DNA from: JBHJHP01 sp042219825
GTDB taxonomy: Bacteria; Bacteroidota; Bacteroidia; Bacteroidales; UBA5342
DNA: 64,000 bases
Assembly: GCF_042219825.1 (NCBI RefSeq)
Contig: NZ_JBHJHQ010000008.1
Coordinates: forward strand, 124,001 to 188,000
Direction: 5' to 3'
This document shows, in pieces, positions 9,857 to 19,286 of the stretch. Within the stretch, counting starts at the first letter, position 1, and each line of letters opens with the position of its first letter. The notes below the pieces were generated by a model, which searched no databases, was not told where the DNA came from, and saw only the letters and a list, made by a program, of their open reading frames with translations. Position numbers and translations under genes: made by a program.

Positions 9857-10510
9857 ATGAAACAAATTCTTGAATTTCTGTCAGATCTGAAACAAAATAA
9901 CAACAGGGAATGGTTTAACGGCAACCGTAAAAGATATGACGAGGCTAAAAAAACCTTTATTGCATTTACTGAACTTCTTATAAATGAGTTGAGAACAATT
10001 GATCCGGAGATTCCGCTACTGGATCCCAAATCATGTGTATTCAGAATTTTCAGAGATGTCAGATTCAGTGCTGATAAATCGCCCTATAAAACCAATTTTG
10101 GGACCTATATGTCCCCGGGAGGAAGAAAAAGCATCTATGCAGGCTACTATTTTCATATGGAACCTGATAATTGTTTTATAGGTGGTGGATGTTACATGCC
10201 GCAGGCACCGGAGCTGAAAGCAATCCGGGAAGCCATTTATCAATCACCGGAGGATTACCTGGATATCACGAATAATAAAGCTTTTAAAGATATGTTTGGT
10301 GAAGTTTGGGGTGACGAACTAAAGACTGCGCCTAAAGGTTTCGACAAGGAATGGGAACATATTGATCTGATCCGGAAAAAATCGTACGTCGGAATGCGTC
10401 AGCTTGATCCTGCAATTCTTGAAAGCCCTGATTTACTCGACGAATGCAGAAAAACTTATACCACACTTTATCCGTTGAACCGATTTCTTAACGATGTACT
10501 AAAGTCCTGA
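9857..10510 (+). CDS. DUF2461 family protein
   Basis: A 217-residue protein of the DUF2461 (TIGR02453) family. Recognition rests on FLSDLKQNNNREWFNGNRKR near the N-terminus, the FRIFRDVRFSADKSPYKTNF segment (about 60-80), and GYYFHMEPDNCFIGGGCYMP (about 97-116), all conserved in this family. The biochemical role is unknown; no catalytic motif can be asserted. No signal peptide or membrane segment is present, so it should be cytoplasmic. Its stop is separated from the convergent ppk stop by one base. Length is typical (about 220 residues). Confidence 0.88.
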   Translation: MKQILEFLSDLKQNNNREWFNGNRKRYDEAKKTFIAFTELLINELRTIDPEIPLLDPKSCVFRIFRDVRFSADKSPYKTNFGTYMSPGGRKSIYAGYYFHMEPDNCFIGGGCYMPQAPELKAIREAIYQSPEDYLDITNNKAFKDMFGEVWGDELKTAPKGFDKEWEHIDLIRKKSYVGMRQLDPAILESPDLLDECRKTYTTLYPLNRFLNDVLKS

Positions 10511-10511
10511 C

Positions 10512-12605
10512 CTACTCTTTATCAAGCTTTTTAGCGTCCTCTTTTTGTTTCAGGTAATTATATATTTCAACCTGAGAACGGATTGCCTGGCCACTACGCT
10601 TGATGCGTTTATTTAGCATGTCATCGCCAATTAAACGGGCTTTAACATTGTCATTAAGCTCAATATTCAAAAGATCGATAAGTTCTTTTTTGATTTTTTT
10701 GTTGGTAACAGGAAAAACGCATTCGATACGTCGGTAAAGGTTACGCCGCATCCAGTCTGCCGAACCGGTATATACAATTTCCTTCCCGTTATTTCCGAAC
10801 ACAAACACACGATCGTGCTCAAGAAACCTGTCTATGATCCGGATCAACCTTATATTTTTACTGTACTTCTGATTCGGAACCAAAATACAAATTCCACGAA
10901 CTATGATATCTATCTTTACACCATGCTCGCTGGCCCTGTACAGCATATCCACCATCGCCGGGTCTTCCAGGCCGTTCATCTTAAGACAGATATAACCCTC
11001 TCCACCGTTTTTCACATGCTCAATCTCCTGGTCTATCAGCTCAGAGAAACGTTCTACCATATTAAAATTTGGAACCAGAATATGTTTAAAATGTGGTCTT
11101 AACCGCTGATCTTCCAAATATATAAACATCGATTTCAGCTCATCAATTATTTTCTTCTCCGATGTAAAGAATCCATGATCGCAATATAGACGGGCCGTTC
11201 TTTCATTAAAATTCCCTGTGGCCATGTACGCAACACTTTGATCGGTCCCGTCACTTTTCTGTCGGATAACCAGTGCAACCTTTGCATGAACCTTTAAGCC
11301 AGGAATGCTGTAAATAATTTTTATTCCGGCCTGTTTCATATCCCGGGCATGCCGAAGGTTCGCCTCCTCATCAAAACGTGCCTTAAGCTCAACAAAAACA
11401 GTTACTTTTTTGCCGTTTTCTGCTGCAGTTATCAACGCATCAACCACCGCTGAATTGGCAGCAACACGGTATTGCGTGGCCTTTATCTCAGACACATTCG
11501 GATCATTCGCGGCTTCCTGCAGATAACGGATAAAATAGTTATACGTTTGATATGGAAAATGCAGCATGTATTCTTTTTTAGTGAACTCATTAATCAGTGA
11601 ATCCACATCATCAAGCTCCTTCACCCTTAGAGGAATAATTTTTTCATTTTCCAGACGTGGAGCCATCGGGTTAGGAAAATTAAAAAAGTCCCTGAAATTG
11701 TGAATGGCGCCCCCTTTGACCAGATCTCTGTCTTCCAGATTAAAAGTTGCCTTCAGAAATTCAATCATTCCTGCCGGCATTTTATAATCAAACTGAAACC
11801 TGTTTGGATGTCCCAGTTCCCGTGCACTGCCAATGCGTTCAATTACATCAATCAGGTCCTCTCCAACATAATCGTCATATTCCAGATCTGCATCGCGTGT
11901 AACCTTAATATTATACCAGTCGCTAACCGTATAACCAGGGAAAATGGACTTTATATTACGCATAACCAGATCTTCCAGGAACATGATGTAGTAATTCCCC
12001 TTTTCCTCCGGCAATTCAATGAACCGGGCCACATCATGATCTGTTGGAATCTTAACAATGCCATAAACCGCACGTTGTAACCATGTAGGAATACCTGTTC
12101 TGTAAAATTTAATACATACATATACCTGACCGGTCTTCAGAAAAGGTTTAACCCGGCGTTTTTTAAGCAAAACAGGCTGTAATGACGGGAGAACGTTACT
12201 AACAAAAACCTGTTTGCAAAAGGCCTGTTGTGACTTATTGAGTTTATCTTTTCTTCTAAGCAGAAAAATTCTGTTGTTGCGAAGTTCCGGAAGAATTTCA
12301 TTATTGAAAATCTCGCTAAACTCAGCCTGATGCTGACTAACAAGTCCGTTTATTTCATCGATTAATTTTATTGGTTGTACCCGCTGAAATTTATCATCAT
12401 CTTCGGGCAATTCCCTTATCAGATTTCTGTAATAGCTTAACCTTACACGATAAAACTCCTCCAGATTATTGGAATAGATCGCAAGGAATTTTATCCGCTC
12501 ATACAAAGGCAAAGATTTATCCCTGGCTTCATTCAGAACCCTGTGATTAAAATGCAACCAACTCAGATCCCTGTTAAAATAGCTGTAACTTGTTTCCATA
12601 TACAT
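10512..12605 (-). CDS. ppk1: Polyphosphate kinase 1
   Basis: A 697-residue polyphosphate kinase that reversibly transfers the ATP gamma-phosphate to inorganic polyphosphate. The N domain (YFNRDLSWLHFNHRVLNEA), the head domain and two phospholipase-D-like catalytic domains are in order. The autophosphorylated histidine lies in GLKVHAKVALVIR (about residue 438), and the second catalytic region is GNFNERTARLYCDHGFFT. Other family blocks are SEIKATQYRVA, FVELKARFDEEANL and YTGSADWMRRNLYRRIE. The start could equally be the third codon (MET at 12599). A TATATTTG box on the minus strand (12654-12647) suits a promoter just upstream. Family length is about 690, so it is complete. Confidence 0.97.
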   Translation of the reverse strand: MYMETSYSYFNRDLSWLHFNHRVLNEARDKSLPLYERIKFLAIYSNNLEEFYRVRLSYYRNLIRELPEDDDKFQRVQPIKLIDEINGLVSQHQAEFSEIFNNEILPELRNNRIFLLRRKDKLNKSQQAFCKQVFVSNVLPSLQPVLLKKRRVKPFLKTGQVYVCIKFYRTGIPTWLQRAVYGIVKIPTDHDVARFIELPEEKGNYYIMFLEDLVMRNIKSIFPGYTVSDWYNIKVTRDADLEYDDYVGEDLIDVIERIGSARELGHPNRFQFDYKMPAGMIEFLKATFNLEDRDLVKGGAIHNFRDFFNFPNPMAPRLENEKIIPLRVKELDDVDSLINEFTKKEYMLHFPYQTYNYFIRYLQEAANDPNVSEIKATQYRVAANSAVVDALITAAENGKKVTVFVELKARFDEEANLRHARDMKQAGIKIIYSIPGLKVHAKVALVIRQKSDGTDQSVAYMATGNFNERTARLYCDHGFFTSEKKIIDELKSMFIYLEDQRLRPHFKHILVPNFNMVERFSELIDQEIEHVKNGGEGYICLKMNGLEDPAMVDMLYRASEHGVKIDIIVRGICILVPNQKYSKNIRLIRIIDRFLEHDRVFVFGNNGKEIVYTGSADWMRRNLYRRIECVFPVTNKKIKKELIDLLNIELNDNVKARLIGDDMLNKRIKRSGQAIRSQVEIYNYLKQKEDAKKLDKE

Positions 12606-12746
12606 CAGGATAAAACTTTCTGCGGTTAATTAATACATCCGATATCCAAATATAAAAATTTATGACGGTATAACCGGGATTTTACCGCTTTTACTTAAAC
12701 CAATTACCAATAAATCAAATTCGGTTGAATATTATATAACTTCAAT

Positions 12747-12777
12747 TTTTCATGCTTACAATTTTACATTAAATTTG
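12747..12777 (+). promoter_or_regulatory. Candidate promoter of pyrE
   Basis: The sequence has TTTT (12747-12750), a 19-base spacer, then TAAATTTG (12770-12777), an exact match to the Bacteroidota -7 box TAnnTTTG. The -33 element differs from TTTG at one base. It would give a leader of about 15-20 bases before the pyrE ATG. Confidence 0.5.
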
Positions 12778-12800
12778 CGGCTTAAATAAATAAGTCAATA

Positions 12801-13436
12801 ATGGATAAGTTAAAACGTCAGGTAGCTGAGAAGCTCCTCGAAATTAAAGCGATCAAATTACAGCCCACCAACCCGTTTATCTGGGCATCCGGGTGGGAAT
12901 CCCCAATATACTGTGACAACAGAAAAACATTGTCATATCCTGATATAAGAAACTACATAAAAATACAGCTGGCACGCCTGATACTTGAAAAATATCATCA
13001 TGTAGATGCGATCGCAGGTGTTGCTACCGGAGCTATTGCTCAGGGCGCAATGGTTGCTGAAGAACTGGGACTGCCTTTTGTTTATATCCGTTCATCAAGA
13101 AAGGATCACGGCCTTGAAAACCTGATTGAAGGGGATCTTAAACCAGGCATGAAAGTAGTTGTTATTGAAGATCTTATTTCTACAGGAGGCAGTAGTCTGG
13201 CTGCTGTAAAAGCTGTGGAAAATGATAATTGCGAAGTAGTTGGCATGATGGCCATATTCACTTATGGTTTTCAGGTTGCCGTTGAGGCATTTAAAGAAGC
13301 CGGTGTGGAGCTGACTACCTTAAGTGATTATGACACATTGATAGAGGTAGCTTTAGCAACAAAATATATTTCGAAAAACAATATTAACACCTTGAAGGAA
13401 TGGCGTAAAGATCCTTCAAACTGGAACCCGGCCTAA
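12801..13436 (+). CDS. pyrE: Orotate phosphoribosyltransferase
   Basis: A 211-residue enzyme that joins orotate to PRPP to form orotidine monophosphate, the fifth step of pyrimidine synthesis. The PRPP-binding motif VVVIEDLISTGGSSLAAV (about 120-136), the flexible loop YIRSSRKDHGLENLIEG (about 91-107) with its Lys/Asp/His cluster, and the N-terminal NPFIWASGWESPIYCDNR are diagnostic. The ATG chosen follows a good -7 box by a short leader. The next gene begins five bases after the stop, so the two form an operon. Confidence 0.97.
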   Translation: MDKLKRQVAEKLLEIKAIKLQPTNPFIWASGWESPIYCDNRKTLSYPDIRNYIKIQLARLILEKYHHVDAIAGVATGAIAQGAMVAEELGLPFVYIRSSRKDHGLENLIEGDLKPGMKVVVIEDLISTGGSSLAAVKAVENDNCEVVGMMAIFTYGFQVAVEAFKEAGVELTTLSDYDTLIEVALATKYISKNNINTLKEWRKDPSNWNPA

Positions 13437-13441
13437 CCAAC

Positions 13442-13858
13442 ATGGTAAAATTCGAAAGTGAAATTAAAACAATATCAGCACCCCAAGAACAAGCCTTCGG
13501 GGTGCTTTCTGATTTAACCAACATAAAAAAACATCTTGACCGGTTGCCTGAAGATCAGGTTCAGCTTGACCATATTGAAGAGGATGCCGTATTTTTTAAA
13601 GTTGAAAACGCAGGTGTACTTGGACTAAGGATTATAGATAAAGAACCATTTAAAACCATCAAGTTTGAATCAGTTTCCTCCCCTATCACATTTAATCTCT
13701 GGATTCAGCTTAAAGAAGTAAAAGAGAACGACACCAAAGTAAAGCTTACCCTGAAAGCAGAAATGAGTGCCGTTGTAAAAATGATGATCGGCAAGCATAT
13801 AAAAACATTTCTTGACAGATTAGCGGATGCCATCGCTACGTATGATTTCAGTGCATAG
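13442..13858 (+). CDS. SRPBCC-fold protein co-transcribed with pyrE
   Basis: A 138-residue protein with the START/Bet v1-like SRPBCC pattern: an initial strand (VKFESEIKTISAPQEQAFGV), a helix (LSDLTNIKKHLDRL), antiparallel strands ending in TKVKLTLKAEMS, and the long C-terminal helix (IGKHIKTFLDRLADAIATYD). Such folds hold hydrophobic ligands, but none can be named. It starts five bases after pyrE and so is in the same transcript. From memory, this pyrE-SRPBCC pairing recurs in Bacteroidota, which hints at a link to nucleotide metabolism that I cannot confirm. No signal peptide. Confidence 0.8.
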   Translation: MVKFESEIKTISAPQEQAFGVLSDLTNIKKHLDRLPEDQVQLDHIEEDAVFFKVENAGVLGLRIIDKEPFKTIKFESVSSPITFNLWIQLKEVKENDTKVKLTLKAEMSAVVKMMIGKHIKTFLDRLADAIATYDFSA

Positions 13859-14018
13859 GTTCAGATTTGGATAACCTGTGTACTTTACATCCAAATCACG
13901 ACGGTTTTATTCAAGCCCTAAACCTGCGAATAATCATTACTTTACGATGATAAATTTCATATTTTACACTCAAGCTCTTTTGTTATTTTGATTTGAAATT
14001 TACTAAAACACAGAAGAA

Positions 14019-15134
14019 ATGATTGTAGGTGTTCCAAAAGAAATAAAAACGAATGAGAACAGGGTTGCCCTTACGCCGGGTGGAGTTTTGGATCTTGTGA
14101 AAGCAGGACATACTGTCTATGTACAGACATCTGCAGGAGAAGGCAGTGGGTTTATGGACAGCGATTACCAGGAAGCCGGAGCCAATTTACTTCCGACTAT
14201 TGAAGAAGTATATGGTATTGCCGACATGATCATAAAGGTAAAAGAACCAATAGCCCTGGAGTACCCTTTAATAAAAGAAAACCAGTTACTATTTACATAT
14301 TTCCATTTTGCATCGAGCGAAGAACTCACCCGGGCAATGATCGAAAGAAAGGCTATATGTCTTGCTTACGAAACCGTGGAAACTAAAGATCGTAAACTCC
14401 CCTTACTCATTCCAATGTCTGAAGTAGCAGGTAGAATGGCTACGCAGGAAGGAGCTAAATACATGGAAAAAACCTTTAACGGCAGAGGACTGCTGCTTGG
14501 TGGTGTTCCTGGAGTTCCACCTGCCAGAGTACTTGTAATTGGTGGCGGTGTGGTTGGGACACAGGCGGCAAAAATGGCAGCAGGACTGGGGGCTGACGTG
14601 ACCATTATGGATGTTAGTCTGGATCGTCTGAGATATCTGGCCGATGTTATGCCTGCCAACGTTAAAACTGTTGCTGCCAATGCTATCCGTGTTCGCGATG
14701 CGGTAAAAGTTAATGACTTAATTATTGGAGCCGTGCTGATTCCTGGTGCGAAAGCACCACGGCTTATCACAAAAGATATGCTGAAAGAAATGCGACCTGG
14801 CACAGTAATGGTGGATGTAGCAGTGGATCAGGGTGGATGTTTTGAAACCACAAAGCCAACCACACACGAAAATCCGGTATTTGTTATTGATGATGTGGTT
14901 CATTATTGTGTAGCCAATATGCCGGGAGCAGTTCCTGTAACTTCAACGATGGCGCTTACCAATGCTACCTTGCCTTATGCTTTGCAGCTGGCAAACAAAG
15001 GCTGGATAGAAGCCTGCAAAGAGAATTCGGAACTTAAAAAAGGATTAAACATTGTAAAGGGAGATATTGTATACCAGGGAGTTTCTGAGGCTTTTAATCT
15101 TCCCCTCAAGTCCACTGATGAAATTTTAGGATGA
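14019..15134 (+). CDS. ald: Alanine dehydrogenase
   Basis: A 371-residue NAD-dependent alanine dehydrogenase that interconverts L-alanine and pyruvate plus ammonia. The N-terminal catalytic domain begins MIVGVPKEIKTNENRVALTP, with the catalytic Lys at KVKEP and the His in FTYFHFASS. The Rossmann NAD-binding domain has GVPPARVLVIGGGVVGTQAA (about 166-185). The block MVDVAVDQGGCFETTKPTTH and YCVANMPGAVPVTST complete the family signature. Length is the usual 370, so it is intact and probably a homohexamer in the cytoplasm. It has its own upstream spacer of 160 bp and a strong terminator, so it is monocistronic. Confidence 0.97.
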   Translation: MIVGVPKEIKTNENRVALTPGGVLDLVKAGHTVYVQTSAGEGSGFMDSDYQEAGANLLPTIEEVYGIADMIIKVKEPIALEYPLIKENQLLFTYFHFASSEELTRAMIERKAICLAYETVETKDRKLPLLIPMSEVAGRMATQEGAKYMEKTFNGRGLLLGGVPGVPPARVLVIGGGVVGTQAAKMAAGLGADVTIMDVSLDRLRYLADVMPANVKTVAANAIRVRDAVKVNDLIIGAVLIPGAKAPRLITKDMLKEMRPGTVMVDVAVDQGGCFETTKPTTHENPVFVIDDVVHYCVANMPGAVPVTSTMALTNATLPYALQLANKGWIEACKENSELKKGLNIVKGDIVYQGVSEAFNLPLKSTDEILG

Positions 15135-15165
15135 CTCTAATATTGTTCTGATCTATTTATACAAA

Positions 15166-15199
15166 AAGGTTGAACCGGATTAAAGGTTCAGCCTTTTTT
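15166..15199 (+). terminator. Rho-independent terminator of ald
   Basis: An 11-bp stem (15166-15176 with 15185-15195, one G-U pair), an 8-base loop, and T from 15194 to 15199. Its 3' arm overlaps the last codons of the convergent ThiE-like gene, and the A-run on its 5' side would let it work on that strand too. Confidence 0.85.
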
Positions 15200-15790
15200 A
15201 TTATACTCCCGGGCTTTCACATCAATTTCATCTTCTGTAAGTATATAAGACGATACCGAAACACCACGTATTCCCATCTTCTCAAGCCTTTCAATATCTT
15301 CCGGCAAAATACCTCCAAAAACCCATAAAGGGATGTTCATATTATTATCTTTCAGCATTCCCAAGATTGTTTCAAGTCTGTCGAATCCAATTTCACGTTT
15401 ATCCGAAACTGATTTAACGGGACCCAGCATCATGAAATCGACACCCTCTATCATGAAATTAACTGCGTCTTCAAAGTTCCCGGCCATGCCACCAATCCTT
15501 TTTTCTGTCCCTATTTTTGAACGTACCAACTCAGGCGGCAAATCATTCCTCTTCAATATTATTCCATCAGCATTTATAAGTTTTGCCAGTTCAAAATTAC
15601 TTTGCACATAAAGAGAAGCATTCAACATGTTAGTCGCCCATCGGCACTTCCATGCCTCAAGCTCAATATGTTCTTCCGAAAAGTCCGGTTCAACAAAGCA
15701 GAATGAATTAAACACAGCACCTTCAAGCTCCTCAATCTGTTCAGAAGGCATCAGAAAACTGTGTTGTCCTGTTGCGAACATGTATTCCAT
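15188..15790 (-). CDS. Thiamine-phosphate synthase family protein (ThiE/TenI-like)
   Basis: About 200 residues with a TIM-barrel of the ThiE/TenI family. The recognisable part is INADGIILKRNDLPPE, the later phosphate-binding loop VDFMMLGPVKSVSDKRE (family form: ..GPVF.T..K..), and IPLWVFGGILPEDIERLEKMGIRGVSV (family form: ..P..AIGGI.......G..GVAV). ThiE joins the thiazole and pyrimidine halves of thiamine; TenI-type members do other steps. No thiamine neighbours are present and the N-terminus is divergent, so a family call is safer than 'ThiE'. I start at the ATG at 15790 (MEYMFATG); an upstream TTG at 15817 would add nine residues not typical of the family. Confidence 0.68.
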   Translation of the reverse strand: MEYMFATGQHSFLMPSEQIEELEGAVFNSFCFVEPDFSEEHIELEAWKCRWATNMLNASLYVQSNFELAKLINADGIILKRNDLPPELVRSKIGTEKRIGGMAGNFEDAVNFMIEGVDFMMLGPVKSVSDKREIGFDRLETILGMLKDNNMNIPLWVFGGILPEDIERLEKMGIRGVSVSSYILTEDEIDVKAREYNKKG

Positions 15791-15831
15791 GCGACATTGT
15801 TTTTCACAAAAATACAACCCATTTAAAATAA

Positions 15832-15854
15832 AAAAGCCCCTTCCGGGGCTTTTT
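15832..15854 (-). terminator. Rho-independent terminator downstream of the FadL-like gene
   Basis: A 9-bp perfect stem (15832-15840 with 15845-15853, arms AAAAGCCCC and GGGGCTTTT) with tetraloop TTCC, flanked by A on one side and T on the other. It lies 23 bp past the stop of the FadL-like gene on the minus strand and can act in both directions. Confidence 0.85.
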
Positions 15855-15876
15855 ATCGATTATTATTTATTATTAA

Positions 15877-17415
15877 TTAAAACCTGAATCCTACCGTCAT
15901 CATGACATTGTTTGAGTTGTATGTTGTCATAGCCGTAGGCTGTGAATTATCAAGAATAAAAAGACTGGATTCAACATTCTGACTTTTAAGAACATATGCA
16001 AAGTCAATAAAGAAGTCATTGTCCCTGTAGCCAAATCCTGCAGAGAACTGATTCAGTGCACCAGGTTTGTTAAAGGAATAATCATTAGCTTTAGTATTGA
16101 ATGGCGACGAATAATGAGCAAGCCCTCCTCTCACGCTGAAGTTTGGTGATGCTTTTAACTCTATACCTGCCCTGAGCGAAGAACCGGTACTCATTACATC
16201 CGATATCATTTGATTCGTTGCTAAAAACGTCCCGGTGCTTGAACCTCTTTCATTGATTGTCATACCATTGTAACTGGAGATTCCATAATCCAGACTGAAT
16301 ACACCAAATTTACCGAAGACATACGCCATTGATAATTCCATATTCAAAGGGGAGGAATAAACCGCATATTTATATTGCAAATCACCTGAAGACTGTACAT
16401 CCGGCCTAACATCGTTTGAGCCTTGCGGATAAAGAATATCCGGATCCAGGGAATACGAATAATTATCCTCCAGCAAATAATAAGTTGGTGTATGAATAGA
16501 AAGGCCTAAACGAAGTGCATCAACCGGCTTTACGATGATCCCTAACTTTGCATTAAAACCGTAACCCGTGGTAGTTAAATAATCATTGCTGACATATCCG
16601 CCATTATCGTAGAAAATATAACTCTGTGTTGTCTCGTCCCATTGAGAATATGAACCGCCAGGAGTTACTCCAAATAATTCTTTATACATCAATTCTTTTC
16701 TGTAATACACATCTCTCACTCCCAGTGAAGCTCCAATATAAATTTTGTGGTCCAGATTCAAAGCCATGGCAAACGTCCATTCATCAAGTTTACCCTTTTC
16801 AAAAATACTTTGTGTCTGATCTACTTTCGTATCACTTAAGAGTATTGGCTCATATACTGTCTGATTAGTGTTATCAGTATATTTATCGACTAACCATCCC
16901 TGATAGGCCAAATAGCTAGGCCATAATGAGTTATCCTCGCCATAATCTGCGAGATCCTGAGCATAGTATTTTAACTGGCTCACATCTGAATTGTTCCCCT
17001 GAGTATAAGTCACACGGTGAAAGTCCTTCAACCTGTTATAACCTATACCAAAATTAACTGAAAGAACACCCTGATCTTTTAATGTTGGAGTGGCAAACAC
17101 CAATCCCAGATTACTAAAATTCAGCCCTACCTTTTTATCCTGTGAAACTGTTCCGAGATAATCAGAACTGGATGAATTAAGATATAGATTAGGTGTAAAT
17201 GTAAACTCTCCTCCCCGATATACTCCCAGCCCGGCCGGGTTTATAGAAATAGATGAGAAATCAGCTCCCAGAGCGCCGAACGCACCACCCATAGCTGCCG
17301 ATCTAGCCGTACTTCCATACGTAACTGATGATAAATTGTATGCATCGTTCAGGGTCTGAGCTATGCCTGTTGCAGACATAATGACTGCAATACTTGCTAC
17401 TATTAATTTTTTCAT
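15877..17415 (-). CDS. OmpP1/FadL-family outer-membrane transport protein
   Basis: A 512-residue outer-membrane beta-barrel. Residues 1-19 are a signal peptide (MKKLIVASIAVIMSATGIA, cleavage near AQT). The mature N-terminus TLNDAYNLSSVTYGSTARSAAMGGAFGALGADFSSISINPAGLG is typical of Bacteroidota OmpP1/FadL/TodX proteins; the last part corresponds to the conserved NPAGL plug region. Alternating strands continue to a terminal aromatic (MTVGFRF), as expected for BAM recognition. FadL-family members carry hydrophobic compounds across the outer membrane; the substrate here is unknown. The gene follows the Tyr/Ser-rich lipoprotein gene by 27 bp on the same strand, so they are likely co-transcribed. 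Confidence 0.88.
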   Translation of the reverse strand: MKKLIVASIAVIMSATGIAQTLNDAYNLSSVTYGSTARSAAMGGAFGALGADFSSISINPAGLGVYRGGEFTFTPNLYLNSSSSDYLGTVSQDKKVGLNFSNLGLVFATPTLKDQGVLSVNFGIGYNRLKDFHRVTYTQGNNSDVSQLKYYAQDLADYGEDNSLWPSYLAYQGWLVDKYTDNTNQTVYEPILLSDTKVDQTQSIFEKGKLDEWTFAMALNLDHKIYIGASLGVRDVYYRKELMYKELFGVTPGGSYSQWDETTQSYIFYDNGGYVSNDYLTTTGYGFNAKLGIIVKPVDALRLGLSIHTPTYYLLEDNYSYSLDPDILYPQGSNDVRPDVQSSGDLQYKYAVYSSPLNMELSMAYVFGKFGVFSLDYGISSYNGMTINERGSSTGTFLATNQMISDVMSTGSSLRAGIELKASPNFSVRGGLAHYSSPFNTKANDYSFNKPGALNQFSAGFGYRDNDFFIDFAYVLKSQNVESSLFILDNSQPTAMTTYNSNNVMMTVGFRF

Positions 17416-17442
17416 GATCGATTACTTTAATGCGTGAATAAT

Positions 17443-19068
17443 TTATCGTCTTGAAGAAGAACTGCTTCTACCTGAAGATCCACCTGAAGATGATCTGGAT
17501 GAGGAAGAGGATCCTGATGACCTGCTTCCTGAATAGGAACTTCCGGAAGAACTACTTCCCGAGGATCTGTAGCTACCAGAAGAAGAACTACCTGAATAGC
17601 TTGGGGTATAACTTCTTGATGAAGACGACCTGTAACCTGAAGAGCTGCTCTTTGACGAAGGGCTATAACTCCGTACACTTCCTGACGAACTACTACTTGA
17701 TTTGTAAGTAGTGGAAGGTCTTGAGTAAGAAGATCCTGACCTTGAGGTTGTATTATATGTAGATCGCGAACTACTGGTCTGCGGTTTACTGTATGTAGGC
17801 CTGTAAGTTCTTACAGTTGCATTATTATTAGCAGCTGCCGACCTTGTAGTTGTTGTCACCCTTGCATTTGAGGATCTGGTGCTGGTAGTAGCAGGTCGTG
17901 TCGTCACTGCACTTCTGGTAGTTGTTGAAGAACTTCTTACTGTTGGTGTAACATTTCTTGCAGCAGTACCCGATGTTCTTGCAGATGAACTTGTTGTTGT
18001 TCGGCCTGAACCGGTAGTTATAGTCGGACGCGTATTCACTGTTTTAGCAGTTGTTGAAGTTGACCTGGCTGACGAAGCCCTTCCTGAAGAACTTACGCGA
18101 GCATTAATATCAGATCTGGTAGCCGTATTTGCTGTACGTGATTCAACAATCCTGTCACTTGTTCTGCTTGAACTGCTTATGGTTCTGCCTGAAGTAACTG
18201 CTGAAGAACCTGCGGTTGTTCTTACCGGAGTTCTGCCGTAACCTGACCGTCTTGGCTCATAACGTTTGTCTTTTGAGGCATAGTAATGATCATTATACCA
18301 GTGATGATGTCCATAATACCCTCCGTAACCATACCAGCTTCCGTAATAATACGGATTGTAGTATCCTCCGTAATATCCTCCATAATGCCATGGGCTGTAA
18401 TATCCCCAGGAATAATATGGACTGTAATAACCACCGTATCCCCAATTCCAGGGACTATAATAACCATAATTCCAGTAATTATATCCGTAAGGGCTGTATC
18501 CGTAATAGTAATTGTTATATATCGGATTTGTCCATGTTGGAGTTACCCATGCATAATTACCGTCCATGTAGACATTCCAGTTAAATGGATCAAGGAAATA
18601 AATATCGGAATAATACGGATCCCATGTAGCTATGGCTGCCCGTGGACCATGAAATTGGTGTATTCTCTGGGCATAGTAATAATCTGACCTGTTTCCGTTA
18701 AACCCATTCAGATAATATCCGGTTTCGTCATTGTAATATACGATGGTATCAATATCTGTGATGTTATCATCATTGATAATGTTCATGTAATCATTTTCTA
18801 CCCGGGCGAAATCAACACCTTCGGTAGCCCGCTCATACTCATCAATCGTTTTTGCTTTTTGAGCTGTCATTTGATTGTATTCTTTTCGTTCCTCTTTCAT
18901 CTGCTCTTTGCTTGCAGCAGGAGCATCGGAAAGTTTTGCACTAATTGCCGGAGTATTGTCGGAAGGGGTATAATATATATCGTCATAATAACCAGATGAC
19001 ATATAACCAACTCCGCAAGAAGAAAGCAACATTAAAAGTGCGCCGTATAAAAAAGTCCTGGTTTTCAT
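17443..19068 (-). CDS. Low-complexity Tyr/Gly- then Ser/Thr/Arg-rich lipoprotein
   Basis: A 541-residue lipoprotein of unrecognised family. Residues 1-18 are a lipoprotein signal (MKTRTFLYGALLMLLSSC). A helical, charged segment (about 50-90) precedes a moderately conserved part with FLDPFNWNVYMDGNYAWV (about 160-180). Residues 180-275 are dominated by Tyr, Gly and Trp (YYSPWNWGYGGYYSPYYSWG), and the rest, about 280-541, is almost only Ser, Thr, Arg, Gly and Tyr and is presumably disordered. I start at 19068 because GGAGG lies six bases before it; a start four codons earlier would include that site. Probably surface or periplasmic, co-transcribed with the FadL-like porin. Function unknown. Confidence 0.8.
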   Translation of the reverse strand: MKTRTFLYGALLMLLSSCGVGYMSSGYYDDIYYTPSDNTPAISAKLSDAPAASKEQMKEERKEYNQMTAQKAKTIDEYERATEGVDFARVENDYMNIINDDNITDIDTIVYYNDETGYYLNGFNGNRSDYYYAQRIHQFHGPRAAIATWDPYYSDIYFLDPFNWNVYMDGNYAWVTPTWTNPIYNNYYYGYSPYGYNYWNYGYYSPWNWGYGGYYSPYYSWGYYSPWHYGGYYGGYYNPYYYGSWYGYGGYYGHHHWYNDHYYASKDKRYEPRRSGYGRTPVRTTAGSSAVTSGRTISSSSRTSDRIVESRTANTATRSDINARVSSSGRASSARSTSTTAKTVNTRPTITTGSGRTTTSSSARTSGTAARNVTPTVRSSSTTTRSAVTTRPATTSTRSSNARVTTTTRSAAANNNATVRTYRPTYSKPQTSSSRSTYNTTSRSGSSYSRPSTTYKSSSSSSGSVRSYSPSSKSSSSGYRSSSSRSYTPSYSGSSSSGSYRSSGSSSSGSSYSGSRSSGSSSSSRSSSGGSSGRSSSSSRR

Positions 19069-19237
19069 AGTAACCTCCATTAATTTTTATAAACTTAAGC
19101 AATTAGTGTGCCATAAACTGTTAAAATGCATGGCATAACTAAATAATGTAATAACGGTAAGTTCATTTCCCAAATTGAATCCTAAATTATAGATATGCTT
19201 TGTTAAATCAAAATGACATTAATTAAACTTCACAAAA

Positions 19238-19263
19238 AAGGCTGACCCTGCAGGATCAGCCTT
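19238..19263 (-). terminator. Rho-independent terminator of the TPR lipoprotein gene
   Basis: An 11-bp stem (19238-19248 with 19253-19263, one G-U in the minus-strand RNA) with loop TGCA. The plus-strand A-run 19234-19239 becomes the U-tract on the minus strand, 24 bases after the stop at 19287. Confidence 0.85.
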
Positions 19264-19286
19264 GTATATAGAAAATCTATAATCTG

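Noticed and set aside
17427..18687. Several long open frames on both strands across the Tyr/Ser-rich lipoprotein gene
   Set aside because: They are frame shadows of low-complexity DNA; the lipoprotein frame has a signal peptide, a GGAGG site and a conserved domain.
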